64,000 nucleotides of DNA. Origin: Rhodococcus jostii RHA1. Lineage in GTDB: Bacteria > Actinomycetota > Actinomycetes > Mycobacteriales > Mycobacteriaceae. The translations under genes were made by a program, and so were the position numbers. The first letter of the stretch is position 1; each line of letters starts with the position of its first letter. The stretch is taken from positions 4,154,001 through 4,218,000 of the forward strand of contig NC_008268.1 of NCBI RefSeq assembly GCF_000014565.1, in the 5' to 3' direction. Positions 8,184 to 16,509 of this stretch are shown one piece after another. The notes beneath the pieces are model-generated. The model was not told the origin of the DNA. It searched no databases and saw only the letters and a list, made by a program, of their open reading frames with translations.

Positions 8184-9434
8184 ATGACGCCGCCTGCAGT
8201 TCACCTCACCGAACCTGCGGTCACCGCTCGTCCGTCTCTGCGTCCGCGGATTCCGTCACCGAGTCGGCGGGGCGCGATGCTGGCGCTTGCCCTCGGCGGG
8301 TTCGGTATCGGCACAACGGAATTCGCGTCCATGGGCCTGCTGCCCGCGATGGCCGCGGGGACCGGGGTGTCGGAGCCGGTGGCCGGGCACTTCGTCTCCG
8401 CGTACGCGCTCGGCGTCGTCGTCGGGGCGCCCACGATCGCGGCGCTGGCCGCGCGCGTCGAGCGGCGCACGCTGCTCATCGCGTTGATGGCCACGTTCGT
8501 CGTCGGCAATCTCGCTACCGCCCTCGCCCCCGGGTACGAGTCGCTGCTGGCCGCCCGGTTCCTCGCCGGGCTGCCCCACGGTGCGTACTTCGGGGTCGCA
8601 GCGTTGGTCGCCGCGCACCTAGCGGAACCGGGCAAGCGTGCCAAGGCGGTCGCGACCGTGATGATGGGTCTGTCGGTCGCGAATGTGGTCGGGGTGCCTG
8701 CGACGGCGTTCTTCGGCCAGATCCTGGGCTGGCGGTCCGCGTTCGTGCTCGTGGTGATCATCGGAATCGTGACGCTGGTGGCGCTGGCACGTCTGGTCCC
8801 GCCGCTGGCCGGGGTGCACGTGAGCAACCCGGTGGCCGAACTCGGGGCACTGAGCCGGGTGCAGGTGTGGATGACGCTGATCTTCGCGACGGTCGGGTTC
8901 GGCGGCTCGTTCGCGGTGTACACGTACATCAGTTCGACGCTCACCGACGTGTCCGGGTTGCCGCACGCGATGGTTCCGGTGGCGTTGATGCTGTTCGGTT
9001 CGGGGATGATCCTCGGTAACGTCGTGGGTGGCCGCATCGCCGACAACGCGGTGGTCCCCGGGCTGTTCGGGTGCATGATCGCCCTGATCTGCGTCCTGGC
9101 CCTGTTCATCGTCGCCGCACACAACCCGGTGACGGCGCTGATCGTGCTGTTCTTCATCGGGATGGCGGTGACGGCGATCTTCCCGGCCGTCCAGTCGCGG
9201 CTGATGGACGCGGCGGGTGACGCGAAGACCCTGGCGTCGACGCTGATCCACGGCGCGTTCAATCTCGCCAACGCGGGTGGCGCGTGGATCGGAGGCGTCG
9301 TGATCGCGGCCGGATACGGCTACACCGCCCCGGCCGCCGTTGGCGCCCTCCTCGGCGTCGCCGGACTGATCGTCCTCACGATCGCGGTCCTCCTCGACCG
9401 CCGGCGCCGGCACGAACCGGCCGCCGACGGCTGA
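8184..9434 (+). CDS. MFS transporter, DHA1/AraJ-like efflux family
   Basis: 416 aa from the ATG at 8184 (GGGAG 10 bases upstream). Twelve hydrophobic segments begin with ALALGGFGIGTTEFASMGLL, a signature of AraJ/NepI-like drug or sugar efflux permeases. The motif-A-like loop between TM2 and TM3 is ALAARVERRTLLI, lacking the classical GxLaDrxGrr form, as expected of this subfamily. Stands alone; its 3' end converges on an acyl-CoA synthetase gene with only 4 bp between stop codons. The 220 bp before it hold only the hairpin at 7980 and a presumed promoter. Confidence 0.88.
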   Translation: MTPPAVHLTEPAVTARPSLRPRIPSPSRRGAMLALALGGFGIGTTEFASMGLLPAMAAGTGVSEPVAGHFVSAYALGVVVGAPTIAALAARVERRTLLIALMATFVVGNLATALAPGYESLLAARFLAGLPHGAYFGVAALVAAHLAEPGKRAKAVATVMMGLSVANVVGVPATAFFGQILGWRSAFVLVVIIGIVTLVALARLVPPLAGVHVSNPVAELGALSRVQVWMTLIFATVGFGGSFAVYTYISSTLTDVSGLPHAMVPVALMLFGSGMILGNVVGGRIADNAVVPGLFGCMIALICVLALFIVAAHNPVTALIVLFFIGMAVTAIFPAVQSRLMDAAGDAKTLASTLIHGAFNLANAGGAWIGGVVIAAGYGYTAPAAVGALLGVAGLIVLTIAVLLDRRRRHEPAADG

Positions 9435-9438
9435 CGGT

Positions 9439-10983
9439 TCAGGCGTGAACCCCGGCGGCGTACCGATCCCGTAGCGTGCCCTTGACGAGTTTCCCGGTGG
9501 GGGTTCGGGGGAGGTCGTCGCTGAACACGACGTTCCGCGGTACCTTGAACCGGGCGAGCCGTCCCCGCACGTGGTCGAGGAGTTCACCGGCCAGCGCGTC
9601 GTCCCCGATCACACCCGGAACGGTCTGGACCACGGCCAGCACCGATTCCCCCATCTCCTCGTCGGGGATCCCGATCACCGCGACGTCGAGGACGGCGGGG
9701 TGTTCGGTGAGGGTGTTCTCGATCTCCTGCGGATAGATGTTGACGCCGCCGGAGATGATCATGAACGACTTCCGGTCGGTGAGGAACAGATACCCGTCCT
9801 CGTCGAGGTAGCCGACGTCGCCGGTGGTGGTCCACGTCGGGTGCTGTGGGTGCTGGGCGTCGCGGGTCTTCGCGGGGGCGTTGTGATATTCGAACGGCAG
9901 GGTGTCCCGCTCGAAGTAGAGGGTGCCGATCTCGCCCGGTGCGAGGTCGGCACCGTCGTCGCCGCAGATGTGGGCGACGCCGAGCGCGGCGCGGCCGACG
10001 GTTCCGGGCTTGCGGAGCCATTCGTCCGAATTCACGAGGGTCATGCCGTTGAGTTCGGTGGACGAGTAGTACTCCGACAGGATCGGACCCCACCACTCGA
10101 TCATCTGCCGCTTCACCTCCACCGGGCACGGGGCCGCGGCGTGGACGGCGACGCGCAGGCTGGAGACGTCGTACTTCTCCCGGGTCTCGGCGGGCAACTT
10201 CAGCATGCGGACGAACATCGTGGGCACCCACTGGCTGTAGGTGACGCGGTACTGCTCGATGTACGCGAGCGCCTTCTCGGCGTCGAAGCGGTCCATCACG
10301 ACGACGGTGCCGCCGAGGGCCTGCACCGACGCGCAGGTGCGGAGAGGTGCCGCGTGATACAGCGGGGCGGGTGAGAGGTAGACGGTGTCCGGCGTGACTC
10401 CCCACACCGTCGCGTTCATCCCGGTCATGGTGTCGCCGGGTTCGTGGATCTGACGTACGGGCAGTTCCGGTTTGATGCCCTTCGGGCGGCCGGTGGTGCC
10501 GGACGAATACAGCATGTCCGCCCCGCGGGGCTGGTCGGGGAGCGGGACGTCCGATTCCGCGGCGGCGGCCCGGTCGAGCGAGTTGTAGCCGGGAATGGTT
10601 CCCCCGAACGCGAGCCGGTGCTCGGTGGCCGGGGTGAGGGCGGTGAGGTCATGCGCAACCGCGTCGAGTGCGGCGTCGACGATCAACGCCTTGGCACCGC
10701 AATCCTCGACGATGTAGGCGATCTCGGGCGGTGTGAGGTGCCAGTTCGCCATCGTGAGATAGAGACCGGAACGCATTGCCGCCCAATAGATGTCGAAGAT
10801 CGCGGGAGTGTTCGTGGCCAGCACCGCGACGTGATCCCCGCGGCGCAGGCCGAGGGCGTGCAGGTGGCGGGCGATGCGGACCGAGCGGGACTCGAGTTCG
10901 GCGAAGGTGACCGTCTGCCCGGTGCCGGCCATGATCACGGCCGGCTTGTCGGGTGTGGTGGCAGCATGAGCGCCGGGATACAT
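9439..10983 (-). CDS. Acyl-CoA synthetase (AMP-forming)
   Basis: 514 aa; start at 10983 chosen for GGAGT seven bases upstream. ANL superfamily: P-loop YSSGTTGRPKGIKP, adenine motif EYYSSTELNG, hinge DRKSFMIISGGVNIYPQEIE and C-terminal catalytic Lys in PRTPTGKLVKG. Activates a carboxylic acid to its CoA thioester through an acyl-adenylate. It follows an MHS-type transporter by 49 bp, so the pair imports and activates one acid. The chain-length or ring specificity cannot be read off. Confidence 0.92.
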   Translation of the reverse strand: MYPGAHAATTPDKPAVIMAGTGQTVTFAELESRSVRIARHLHALGLRRGDHVAVLATNTPAIFDIYWAAMRSGLYLTMANWHLTPPEIAYIVEDCGAKALIVDAALDAVAHDLTALTPATEHRLAFGGTIPGYNSLDRAAAAESDVPLPDQPRGADMLYSSGTTGRPKGIKPELPVRQIHEPGDTMTGMNATVWGVTPDTVYLSPAPLYHAAPLRTCASVQALGGTVVVMDRFDAEKALAYIEQYRVTYSQWVPTMFVRMLKLPAETREKYDVSSLRVAVHAAAPCPVEVKRQMIEWWGPILSEYYSSTELNGMTLVNSDEWLRKPGTVGRAALGVAHICGDDGADLAPGEIGTLYFERDTLPFEYHNAPAKTRDAQHPQHPTWTTTGDVGYLDEDGYLFLTDRKSFMIISGGVNIYPQEIENTLTEHPAVLDVAVIGIPDEEMGESVLAVVQTVPGVIGDDALAGELLDHVRGRLARFKVPRNVVFSDDLPRTPTGKLVKGTLRDRYAAGVHA

Positions 10984-11032
10984 GGTTACTCCGATTCGTG
11001 AGGGATCTCGAGGGGGGGACACTGTCCGGCCG

Positions 11033-12346
11033 TCAGCCGAGTTGCTCCTGCGCGACCTTGGACCGGCGGGCCACACCGGCCACCGAGATCAGTCCGATCA
11101 CCGCCGCCACGATCACGAAGACGGCGGGAGAGAGGATGTTTCCGGTCTTCGCCACGAGCCAGACGGCGACGAACGGGGCGGTGCCGCCGGCGATGACGAC
11201 ACCGAGGTTCCAGCCCATCGCGACACCGGTGAAGCGGACGTCCTTGTCGAACAGTAGCGGCATGAGCGTGTACGAGCCGACCTGGGCTCCGATGGTGTTG
11301 ACCATGATCAGCAGATAGGCGATCGCGGCGATCCACAGGCTGTGGTGCATGACGGCCATGGCGGGGTAGGTGACGATCGCGAATCCGGCGAGGCTGATCA
11401 CGGTGAACCGCAACCGTCCGATGCGGTCGGCGAGGACGCCGCCGAGCGGCATCGCGAGTGCGACGACGCCGATGACGGCGGTCGCGATCCAGTACACCGG
11501 GGTGCGTTCGTAGCCGAGGCTCTTCATGAGATGGATGCTCATGTAGGTGAGGCCGATGTACGCGGTTCCGTTGCACGCCACACTGATTCCGACCGACTGC
11601 AGGAGGGCGAGCGGCTGACGCCGGAAGACGGCGACGACGGGCGCCTGGACCGGCCCGGAATCGGTGTCCTCACCGTGGGTTTCCTCGACCCGGGTGCGGG
11701 CCCACAGGCAGAGCAGCGTCAGCGGCAACGCGAGCAGGAACGGGACCCGCCATCCCCAGCTCTCGAGTTGCGCGTCGGTGGTCAACGCCGACACCGTGCC
11801 CGCGACCGCTGCGGCCATCGCGAATCCCATCGTGGATCCGAGCGGGGTGAACGCCCCGTAGGTGGCCTTGAGATGCCGCGGCGCGGATTCGGAGATGAAC
11901 GTGGCCGAGCCGCCGACCTCGCCGCCTGCCGAAAATCCCTGGACCATCCGCACGACGACGAGCAGCACGGTGGCCCAGATCCCCGCTTGCGCGTGGGTGG
12001 GCAGGAATCCCATCGCCATGCTGCCGAGGCCCATGCAGACGAGCGTCGCGAGGAGGGCCTTCTTCCGCCCGAGCCGGTCGCCGATGTGCCCGAAAACGAT
12101 GCCCCCGAGCGGACGCATGAGGTACGCGGTGCCGAACACGGCGAGTGCGGACAGCAGCGCGGTGGCCGGGTCGCTGCTGGGGAAGAAGAGCGGGGCCATC
12201 ACGATCGCGAGGTAGCCGTACAGGCTGAAGTCGTAGTACTCGATCAGGGTGCCCACGCCGCCCGCGATCGCGGCGCGGCGCGCTCGGATGCGGTCTTCGG
12301 TCCGCCATTCGGTGGCGGCAGCAGACCCGGTCAACTGGTCCGTCAT
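11033..12346 (-). CDS. MFS transporter, metabolite:H+ symporter (MHS) family
   Basis: 437 aa, 12 hydrophobic spans. Signature segments: GTLIEYYDFSLYGYLA in TM1, motif A GHIGDRLGRKKAL, and RMVQGFSAGGEVGGSATFISE. MHS carriers (ShiA, ProP, KgtP relatives) take up organic acids or compatible solutes with protons. First gene of the unit feeding the acyl-CoA synthetase at 9439-10983. It is divergent from the kinase/dehydrogenase/synthetase operon across a 229-bp intergenic region with a strong palindrome. Confidence 0.9.
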   Translation of the reverse strand: MTDQLTGSAAATEWRTEDRIRARRAAIAGGVGTLIEYYDFSLYGYLAIVMAPLFFPSSDPATALLSALAVFGTAYLMRPLGGIVFGHIGDRLGRKKALLATLVCMGLGSMAMGFLPTHAQAGIWATVLLVVVRMVQGFSAGGEVGGSATFISESAPRHLKATYGAFTPLGSTMGFAMAAAVAGTVSALTTDAQLESWGWRVPFLLALPLTLLCLWARTRVEETHGEDTDSGPVQAPVVAVFRRQPLALLQSVGISVACNGTAYIGLTYMSIHLMKSLGYERTPVYWIATAVIGVVALAMPLGGVLADRIGRLRFTVISLAGFAIVTYPAMAVMHHSLWIAAIAYLLIMVNTIGAQVGSYTLMPLLFDKDVRFTGVAMGWNLGVVIAGGTAPFVAVWLVAKTGNILSPAVFVIVAAVIGLISVAGVARRSKVAQEQLG

Positions 12347-12400
12347 TGGTGTCCTGACCTTTCGGAGGCGGATGAGACGTGCATCACTTCTCGTGGATCA

Positions 12401-12424
12401 TGCCAAGCGAACGATCGATTGGCA
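12401..12424. promoter_or_regulatory. 24-bp palindrome, candidate operator of the divergent promoter
   Basis: Arms TGCCAAGCGA and TCGATTGGCA match at 9 of 10 positions around the centre ACGA. It lies 55 bp upstream of the MHS transporter start and about 150 bp upstream of the kinase start. The core CGAACGATCG is shared with 5844-5860. Length and symmetry fit a TetR operator. No regulator gene lies inside the 9.4-17.9 kb region, so the repressor would be encoded elsewhere, possibly the TetR at 5934. Confidence 0.5.
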
Positions 12425-12575
12425 AGGTGTTCGGGTGGCGGGCCGTTCTCGGCAGTTCCGGGTATTTAGTCGCAGCATACGGAGATATTGACTTCCGACG
12501 TTCACTCGGTTGATGATGAGAACCCGCCGAACGAGCGTTTGGCTGAAGATTGAAGTACTCGAAAGGACGCAGCGG

Positions 12576-13661
12576 ATGACGACGTCCCACGCCGAAGCGG
12601 ACACCCACGAGGACCGGGAGGATTCGGCAGGCGTCGACCTCACCGCTCTCGCCCACTACCTCGACAGCGCACTCGACGGCGGTGTGCGCGGAGACCTCGC
12701 CGTCTCGCTCATCAGCGGTGGCCGATCGAACCCCACCTACCGCGTCGCCGACGCCGACCGGACATGGGTTCTGCGGCGGCCCCCGTACGGGCACGTCCTG
12801 CCCAGCGCGCACGACATGAAGCGTGAGTTCACCGTGATCAGGGGACTGGCCGGAACAGCCGTCCCGGTGCCCGACGCGGTGCTGCTGTGCGAGGACAAGA
12901 ACGTGCTCGGAGCCGCGTTCTACCTCATGGAACTGGTGGACGGAACGCCCGTCGGAACGGTCGAGCAGGCGTCGGCGCTCACCCCGGACGACCGCCGCCG
13001 GCTCGGGCTCGATCTCGCCGACACCCTCGCCGCGCTGCACGGCGTCGACCCCGACGCGGTCGGGCTCGGCTCGTTCGGCCGCCCCGGCGGATACCTCGAC
13101 CGTCAGCTCGACCGTTGGTCCCGGCAGTGGGAGGCCTCGCGCACCACCGATCGGCCCGAGGTGTCCGTGCTGCTCGACAAGCTGCGCCGGGCGCTGCCCA
13201 CCTCGCACTTCCCGGGCATCGTCCACGGCGACGTCAAACTCGACAACGTGCTCGCGTCCCGCGACGACGCCGGGAAGATCGTCGCCGTTCTGGACTGGGA
13301 AATGGCCACGCTCGGCGACACGCTCGCCGACGTCGGGATCATGCTGAGCTTCTGGGACCAGCCCGGCGCCGTCGACAACCCGGTGACCAATGGGCTCGCC
13401 CGACTCGACGGATTCCCCACCCGTACCGAACTTCTCGACCGTTACGCCACGCGGCGCGGCATCGAGATCCCCGACATCGATTGGTACACGGTGTTCGCCG
13501 ACTTCAAGATCGCCGTCATCCTCGAGGGCATCAACGCCCGGCACGCGCAGGGCGACACCGTCGGTGGGGGTTTCGACGACGTCGGCGACATGGTCGGCCC
13601 GCTGTTGCAGCGTGCACTCGACCTCGCCGCCGTGTCGCCCGTGTCCGAACTCCGCCGCTGA
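12576..13661 (+). CDS. APH-family phosphotransferase (ACAD10/11- and LvaA-like kinase)
   Basis: 361 aa; ATG at 12576 preceded by AAAGGA. Aminoglycoside-phosphotransferase fold: GGRSNPTYRV (49-57), catalytic loop HGDVKLDNVL with D219 and N224, and metal-binding VLDWEMATLGD (D240). Homologues sit next to, or are fused to, acyl-CoA dehydrogenases; human ACAD10/11 and Pseudomonas LvaA phosphorylate 4-hydroxyacyl-CoAs. First gene of an operon with an acyl-CoA dehydrogenase, a CoA synthetase and an MHS transporter, so a 4-hydroxy-acid substrate is plausible, rather than antibiotic resistance. Confidence 0.88.
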   Translation: MTTSHAEADTHEDREDSAGVDLTALAHYLDSALDGGVRGDLAVSLISGGRSNPTYRVADADRTWVLRRPPYGHVLPSAHDMKREFTVIRGLAGTAVPVPDAVLLCEDKNVLGAAFYLMELVDGTPVGTVEQASALTPDDRRRLGLDLADTLAALHGVDPDAVGLGSFGRPGGYLDRQLDRWSRQWEASRTTDRPEVSVLLDKLRRALPTSHFPGIVHGDVKLDNVLASRDDAGKIVAVLDWEMATLGDTLADVGIMLSFWDQPGAVDNPVTNGLARLDGFPTRTELLDRYATRRGIEIPDIDWYTVFADFKIAVILEGINARHAQGDTVGGGFDDVGDMVGPLLQRALDLAAVSPVSELRR

Positions 13662-13695
13662 CCGCGGCACCACCGAAGAGATTGGAGCCACGGAA

Positions 13696-14925
13696 GTGGA
13701 TTTCGACTACAGCCCGAAAGTGCTGGAACTGCAAGCGAAGCTGACGAAGTTCATGCAGGAGCGGGTACTGCCTGCCGAGACGATCGCCGAAGAGCAACTG
13801 GCATCGAAGCCGGACCACTGGGGTGCGCCGCCGATCGTGGCCGACCTGAAGGCGGCCGCGAAGCGCGAAGGCCTGTGGAATCTCTTCCTGCCTGCGCGCG
13901 AGGGTGCCGGTCTGACGAACCTCGAATACGCGCCGCTAGCGGAACTCACCGGCTGGAGCCCGTTGATCGCACCCGAGGCGTTCAACTGCAACCCGCCGGA
14001 CACCGGCAACATGGAACTGCTGCACCTGTACGGCACCGACGAACAGAAGCGGGAATGGCTCGAACCCCTGCTCGCGGGCGAGTTCCGGTCGTGCTTCTCG
14101 ATGACCGAACCCGACGTCGCGAGCTCGGACGCCAACAACGTCCGCCTCGAGATCGCCGAGGACGGCGACGACTGGGTGCTGACCGGCCGCAAGTGGTGGT
14201 CCACCGCGGCCCTGCGCGACGACTGCCGGGTGGCGATGGTCATGGGCGTCACCGACCCAGGTGCCCCTGTCGGCAGCCGGCACAGCATCGTCCTCGTTCC
14301 CATGGACACCCCCGGTCTGACCATCGTCCGGTCCACGACGGTGCTCGGCTTCACCGACCGCCACGAAGGCGGGCACGGCGAGATCGTCTTCGACGAGGTC
14401 CGCGTCCCCAAGGCGAACCTGCTCGGACCGCGCGGCAAGGGCTTCGCCGTCGCGCAGGCGCGCCTCGGTCCGGGGCGCATCCATCACTGCATGCGGTTGA
14501 TCGGCATGGCCGAGCGGGCGATTGCGCTGATGACCGAACGCGCCCGCACCCGGGTGGCGTTCGGCAGGCCCCTCGCCGACGAGGGTGTGGTGCAGGCGAC
14601 CGTCGCGGACGCGCGGATCCACCTCGACGCCGCCCGGCTGCTGGTGCTGCGGGCCGCCTGGCGGATGGACGTCGAGGGCACGAAGGCGGCCCGTCACGAC
14701 ATCGCCGCCGCAAAGGTGATGGTCCCGCTCACGGTCAAGCGGGTCGTCGACGACGCGATGCAGATCTTCGGCGGCGCCGGCCTGTCGCAGGACACGATCC
14801 TGCCGGTGCTGTACGCGCAGGCCCGGTTCCTGCAGATCGCCGACGGCCCCGACCAGGTGCACCGCCGCTCCCTCGCCCGGGCCGAGTTCGCCACCACCCC
14901 GGTCCTGAAGGAAGTCCGCGGGTGA
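13696..14925 (+). CDS. Acyl-CoA dehydrogenase, ACAD10/11- and LvaC-like
   Basis: 409 aa from GTG 13696 (TTGGAG nine bases upstream). Compared with the enzyme at 2345 it has a longer N-terminus and the motifs CFSMTEPDVASSDANNV, GRKWWSTAA, GPGRIHHCMRLIGMAERA and QIFGGAGLSQD, typical of the ACAD11-like branch. In that branch the dehydrogenase works on the phosphorylated 4-hydroxyacyl-CoA made by the adjacent kinase. The stop overlaps the next GTG by 4 bp. Electron acceptor is presumably ETF. Confidence 0.9.
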   Translation: MDFDYSPKVLELQAKLTKFMQERVLPAETIAEEQLASKPDHWGAPPIVADLKAAAKREGLWNLFLPAREGAGLTNLEYAPLAELTGWSPLIAPEAFNCNPPDTGNMELLHLYGTDEQKREWLEPLLAGEFRSCFSMTEPDVASSDANNVRLEIAEDGDDWVLTGRKWWSTAALRDDCRVAMVMGVTDPGAPVGSRHSIVLVPMDTPGLTIVRSTTVLGFTDRHEGGHGEIVFDEVRVPKANLLGPRGKGFAVAQARLGPGRIHHCMRLIGMAERAIALMTERARTRVAFGRPLADEGVVQATVADARIHLDAARLLVLRAAWRMDVEGTKAARHDIAAAKVMVPLTVKRVVDDAMQIFGGAGLSQDTILPVLYAQARFLQIADGPDQVHRRSLARAEFATTPVLKEVRG

Positions 14926-16496
14926 ACGAGGACACCACGCGCGCCCGGCAGCAGAGCATCGGCGACATTCCGCGGCGGTCCGCGGCGCGTTTCCCGGACA
15001 AGCTCGCCGTGGTGCACCGCGACGTCCGGCTCACGTTCGCCGAATTCGACACGCTGATCGACAGGGTCGCGGCGGCCCTGCACTCCGAGGGGTTGACGCG
15101 CGGCGACCGGCTCGCGTTGTTGTCGCACAACTGCTGGCAGTACGCGGTGCTGAACTTCGCAACCGCCCGGCTCGGTGTGGTTCTCGTGCCGGTCAACTTC
15201 ATGCTGACCGGCGGGGAGATCGCATACATCCTCGACGACTGCGCAGCCGACGCGTTCGTCGTCGAGGACGCCCTGGTGCCCGTTGCCGAGAAGGCGCTCG
15301 CGGAATCGAAGGGAAGCGTCCGGGTGCGGGCGACCATCCCGCTCGGCGATACGGCCACACCGGGTGGCTGGCGTTCGTTGAGGGACTGGGCGGAGGGTGA
15401 ATTCGGTTCGCCGCCCGAGGTGTTCGTGGCAGACGACGACGTGGTCCGCATCATGTACACGTCGGGCACCGAATCACGGCCCAAGGGCGCGATGCTCACC
15501 AGCCGGTCGCTGATGTGGCAGTACATCAGCTGCATCGTCACCGGCGGCATGAGCAGCGACGACGTGGAGGTGCACGCGCTGCCGCTGTACCACTGCGCTC
15601 AGCTCGACAACTTCCTCAGCACCGACATCTATCTCGGCGCGACGAGCATCATCGTCGACGGGCCCGACCCGCAGGTGTTGCTCCGCACCATCGAGGCCGA
15701 GCAGGTGACCAACCTGTTCTGCCCGCCGACGGTGTGGATCTCGCTGCTGCAGTCACCCGAGTTCGCGACCACCGACCTGCGTTCGCTGCGCAAGGGCTAC
15801 TACGGCGCGTCGCCGCTGCCGGTGGAGATCCTGCGCGAAATGAACCGCCGGTTGCCGGGTATCCGGTTGTGGAACTTCTACGGGCAGACGGAAATGGCGT
15901 CACTCGCGACGGCTCTCGGGCCGGAAGATCAAGAGACGCGCGGTGGTTCGGCAGGCAAACCCGCTCTCAACGTGGAGACACGCATCGTCGACGACCGGGA
16001 CCTGCCGCTTCCGGCGGGCGAGGTCGGCGAGATCGTGCACCGCAGCCCGCACGCCACCGTCGGCTATCTGGGACAACCCGAGAAGACCGCGGAAGCATTC
16101 GCGGGCGGGTGGTTCCACTCCGGCGACCTCGGCTACCTCGACGAGGACGGCTACCTGTGGGTGGTCGACCGCAAGAAGGACATGATCAAGACCGGCGGGG
16201 AGAACGTCGCGACCCGGGAGGTCGAGGAAACACTCTACGAACTCGACGGCGTCGGTGAGGCCGCCGTGTTCGCGGTGCCGCACCCACGGTGGATCGAAGC
16301 GGTCGCCGCGGTCGTGGTCCCCGCCGCCGGCGTCGAACTCGACGAGAAAGACGTCGTGGAGCATTGCCGCGGACGACTCGCCGGATACAAGGTGCCCAAG
16401 TACGTGATCGTCGCCGACTCCCTCCCGAAGAACCCGAGCGGCAAGATCCTCAAACGCGTTCTCCGAGACACATTCGGTTCCATTGCCCAAGACTGA
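14922..16496 (+). CDS. Acyl-CoA synthetase (AMP-forming)
   Basis: 524 aa with a GTG start overlapping the upstream stop (GTGA). Seen: P-loop MYTSGTESRPKGAML, NFYGQTEMASLA, the SGDLGYLDEDGYLWVVDRKKD hinge region (given as landmarks), GGENVATREVEE and the catalytic Lys in PKNPSGKILKR. Supplies the CoA-thioester on which the kinase and dehydrogenase of the same operon would act, as LvaE does for levulinate. Only distantly similar to the synthetase at 9439-10983. Confidence 0.92.
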   Translation: MNEDTTRARQQSIGDIPRRSAARFPDKLAVVHRDVRLTFAEFDTLIDRVAAALHSEGLTRGDRLALLSHNCWQYAVLNFATARLGVVLVPVNFMLTGGEIAYILDDCAADAFVVEDALVPVAEKALAESKGSVRVRATIPLGDTATPGGWRSLRDWAEGEFGSPPEVFVADDDVVRIMYTSGTESRPKGAMLTSRSLMWQYISCIVTGGMSSDDVEVHALPLYHCAQLDNFLSTDIYLGATSIIVDGPDPQVLLRTIEAEQVTNLFCPPTVWISLLQSPEFATTDLRSLRKGYYGASPLPVEILREMNRRLPGIRLWNFYGQTEMASLATALGPEDQETRGGSAGKPALNVETRIVDDRDLPLPAGEVGEIVHRSPHATVGYLGQPEKTAEAFAGGWFHSGDLGYLDEDGYLWVVDRKKDMIKTGGENVATREVEETLYELDGVGEAAVFAVPHPRWIEAVAAVVVPAAGVELDEKDVVEHCRGRLAGYKVPKYVIVADSLPKNPSGKILKRVLRDTFGSIAQD

Positions 16497-16509
16497 GCAG
16501 GAGACCACC

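Noticed and set aside
12300..12575. A second start for the kinase at 12510
   Set aside because: The extra 22 residues are not family-like and lack a ribosome site, while ATG 12576 has AAAGGA at good distance.
12576..13661. Aminoglycoside resistance function for the APH-fold kinase
   Set aside because: The operon with acyl-CoA dehydrogenase, CoA synthetase and acid transporter, and the ACAD10/11-like motif pattern, point to acyl-CoA metabolism.
13875..14921. N-terminal extension of the synthetase frame through the upstream dehydrogenase
   Set aside because: The translated part is Arg-rich nonsense. The AMP-synthetase fold begins at the GTG at 14922, which is coupled to the dehydrogenase stop.
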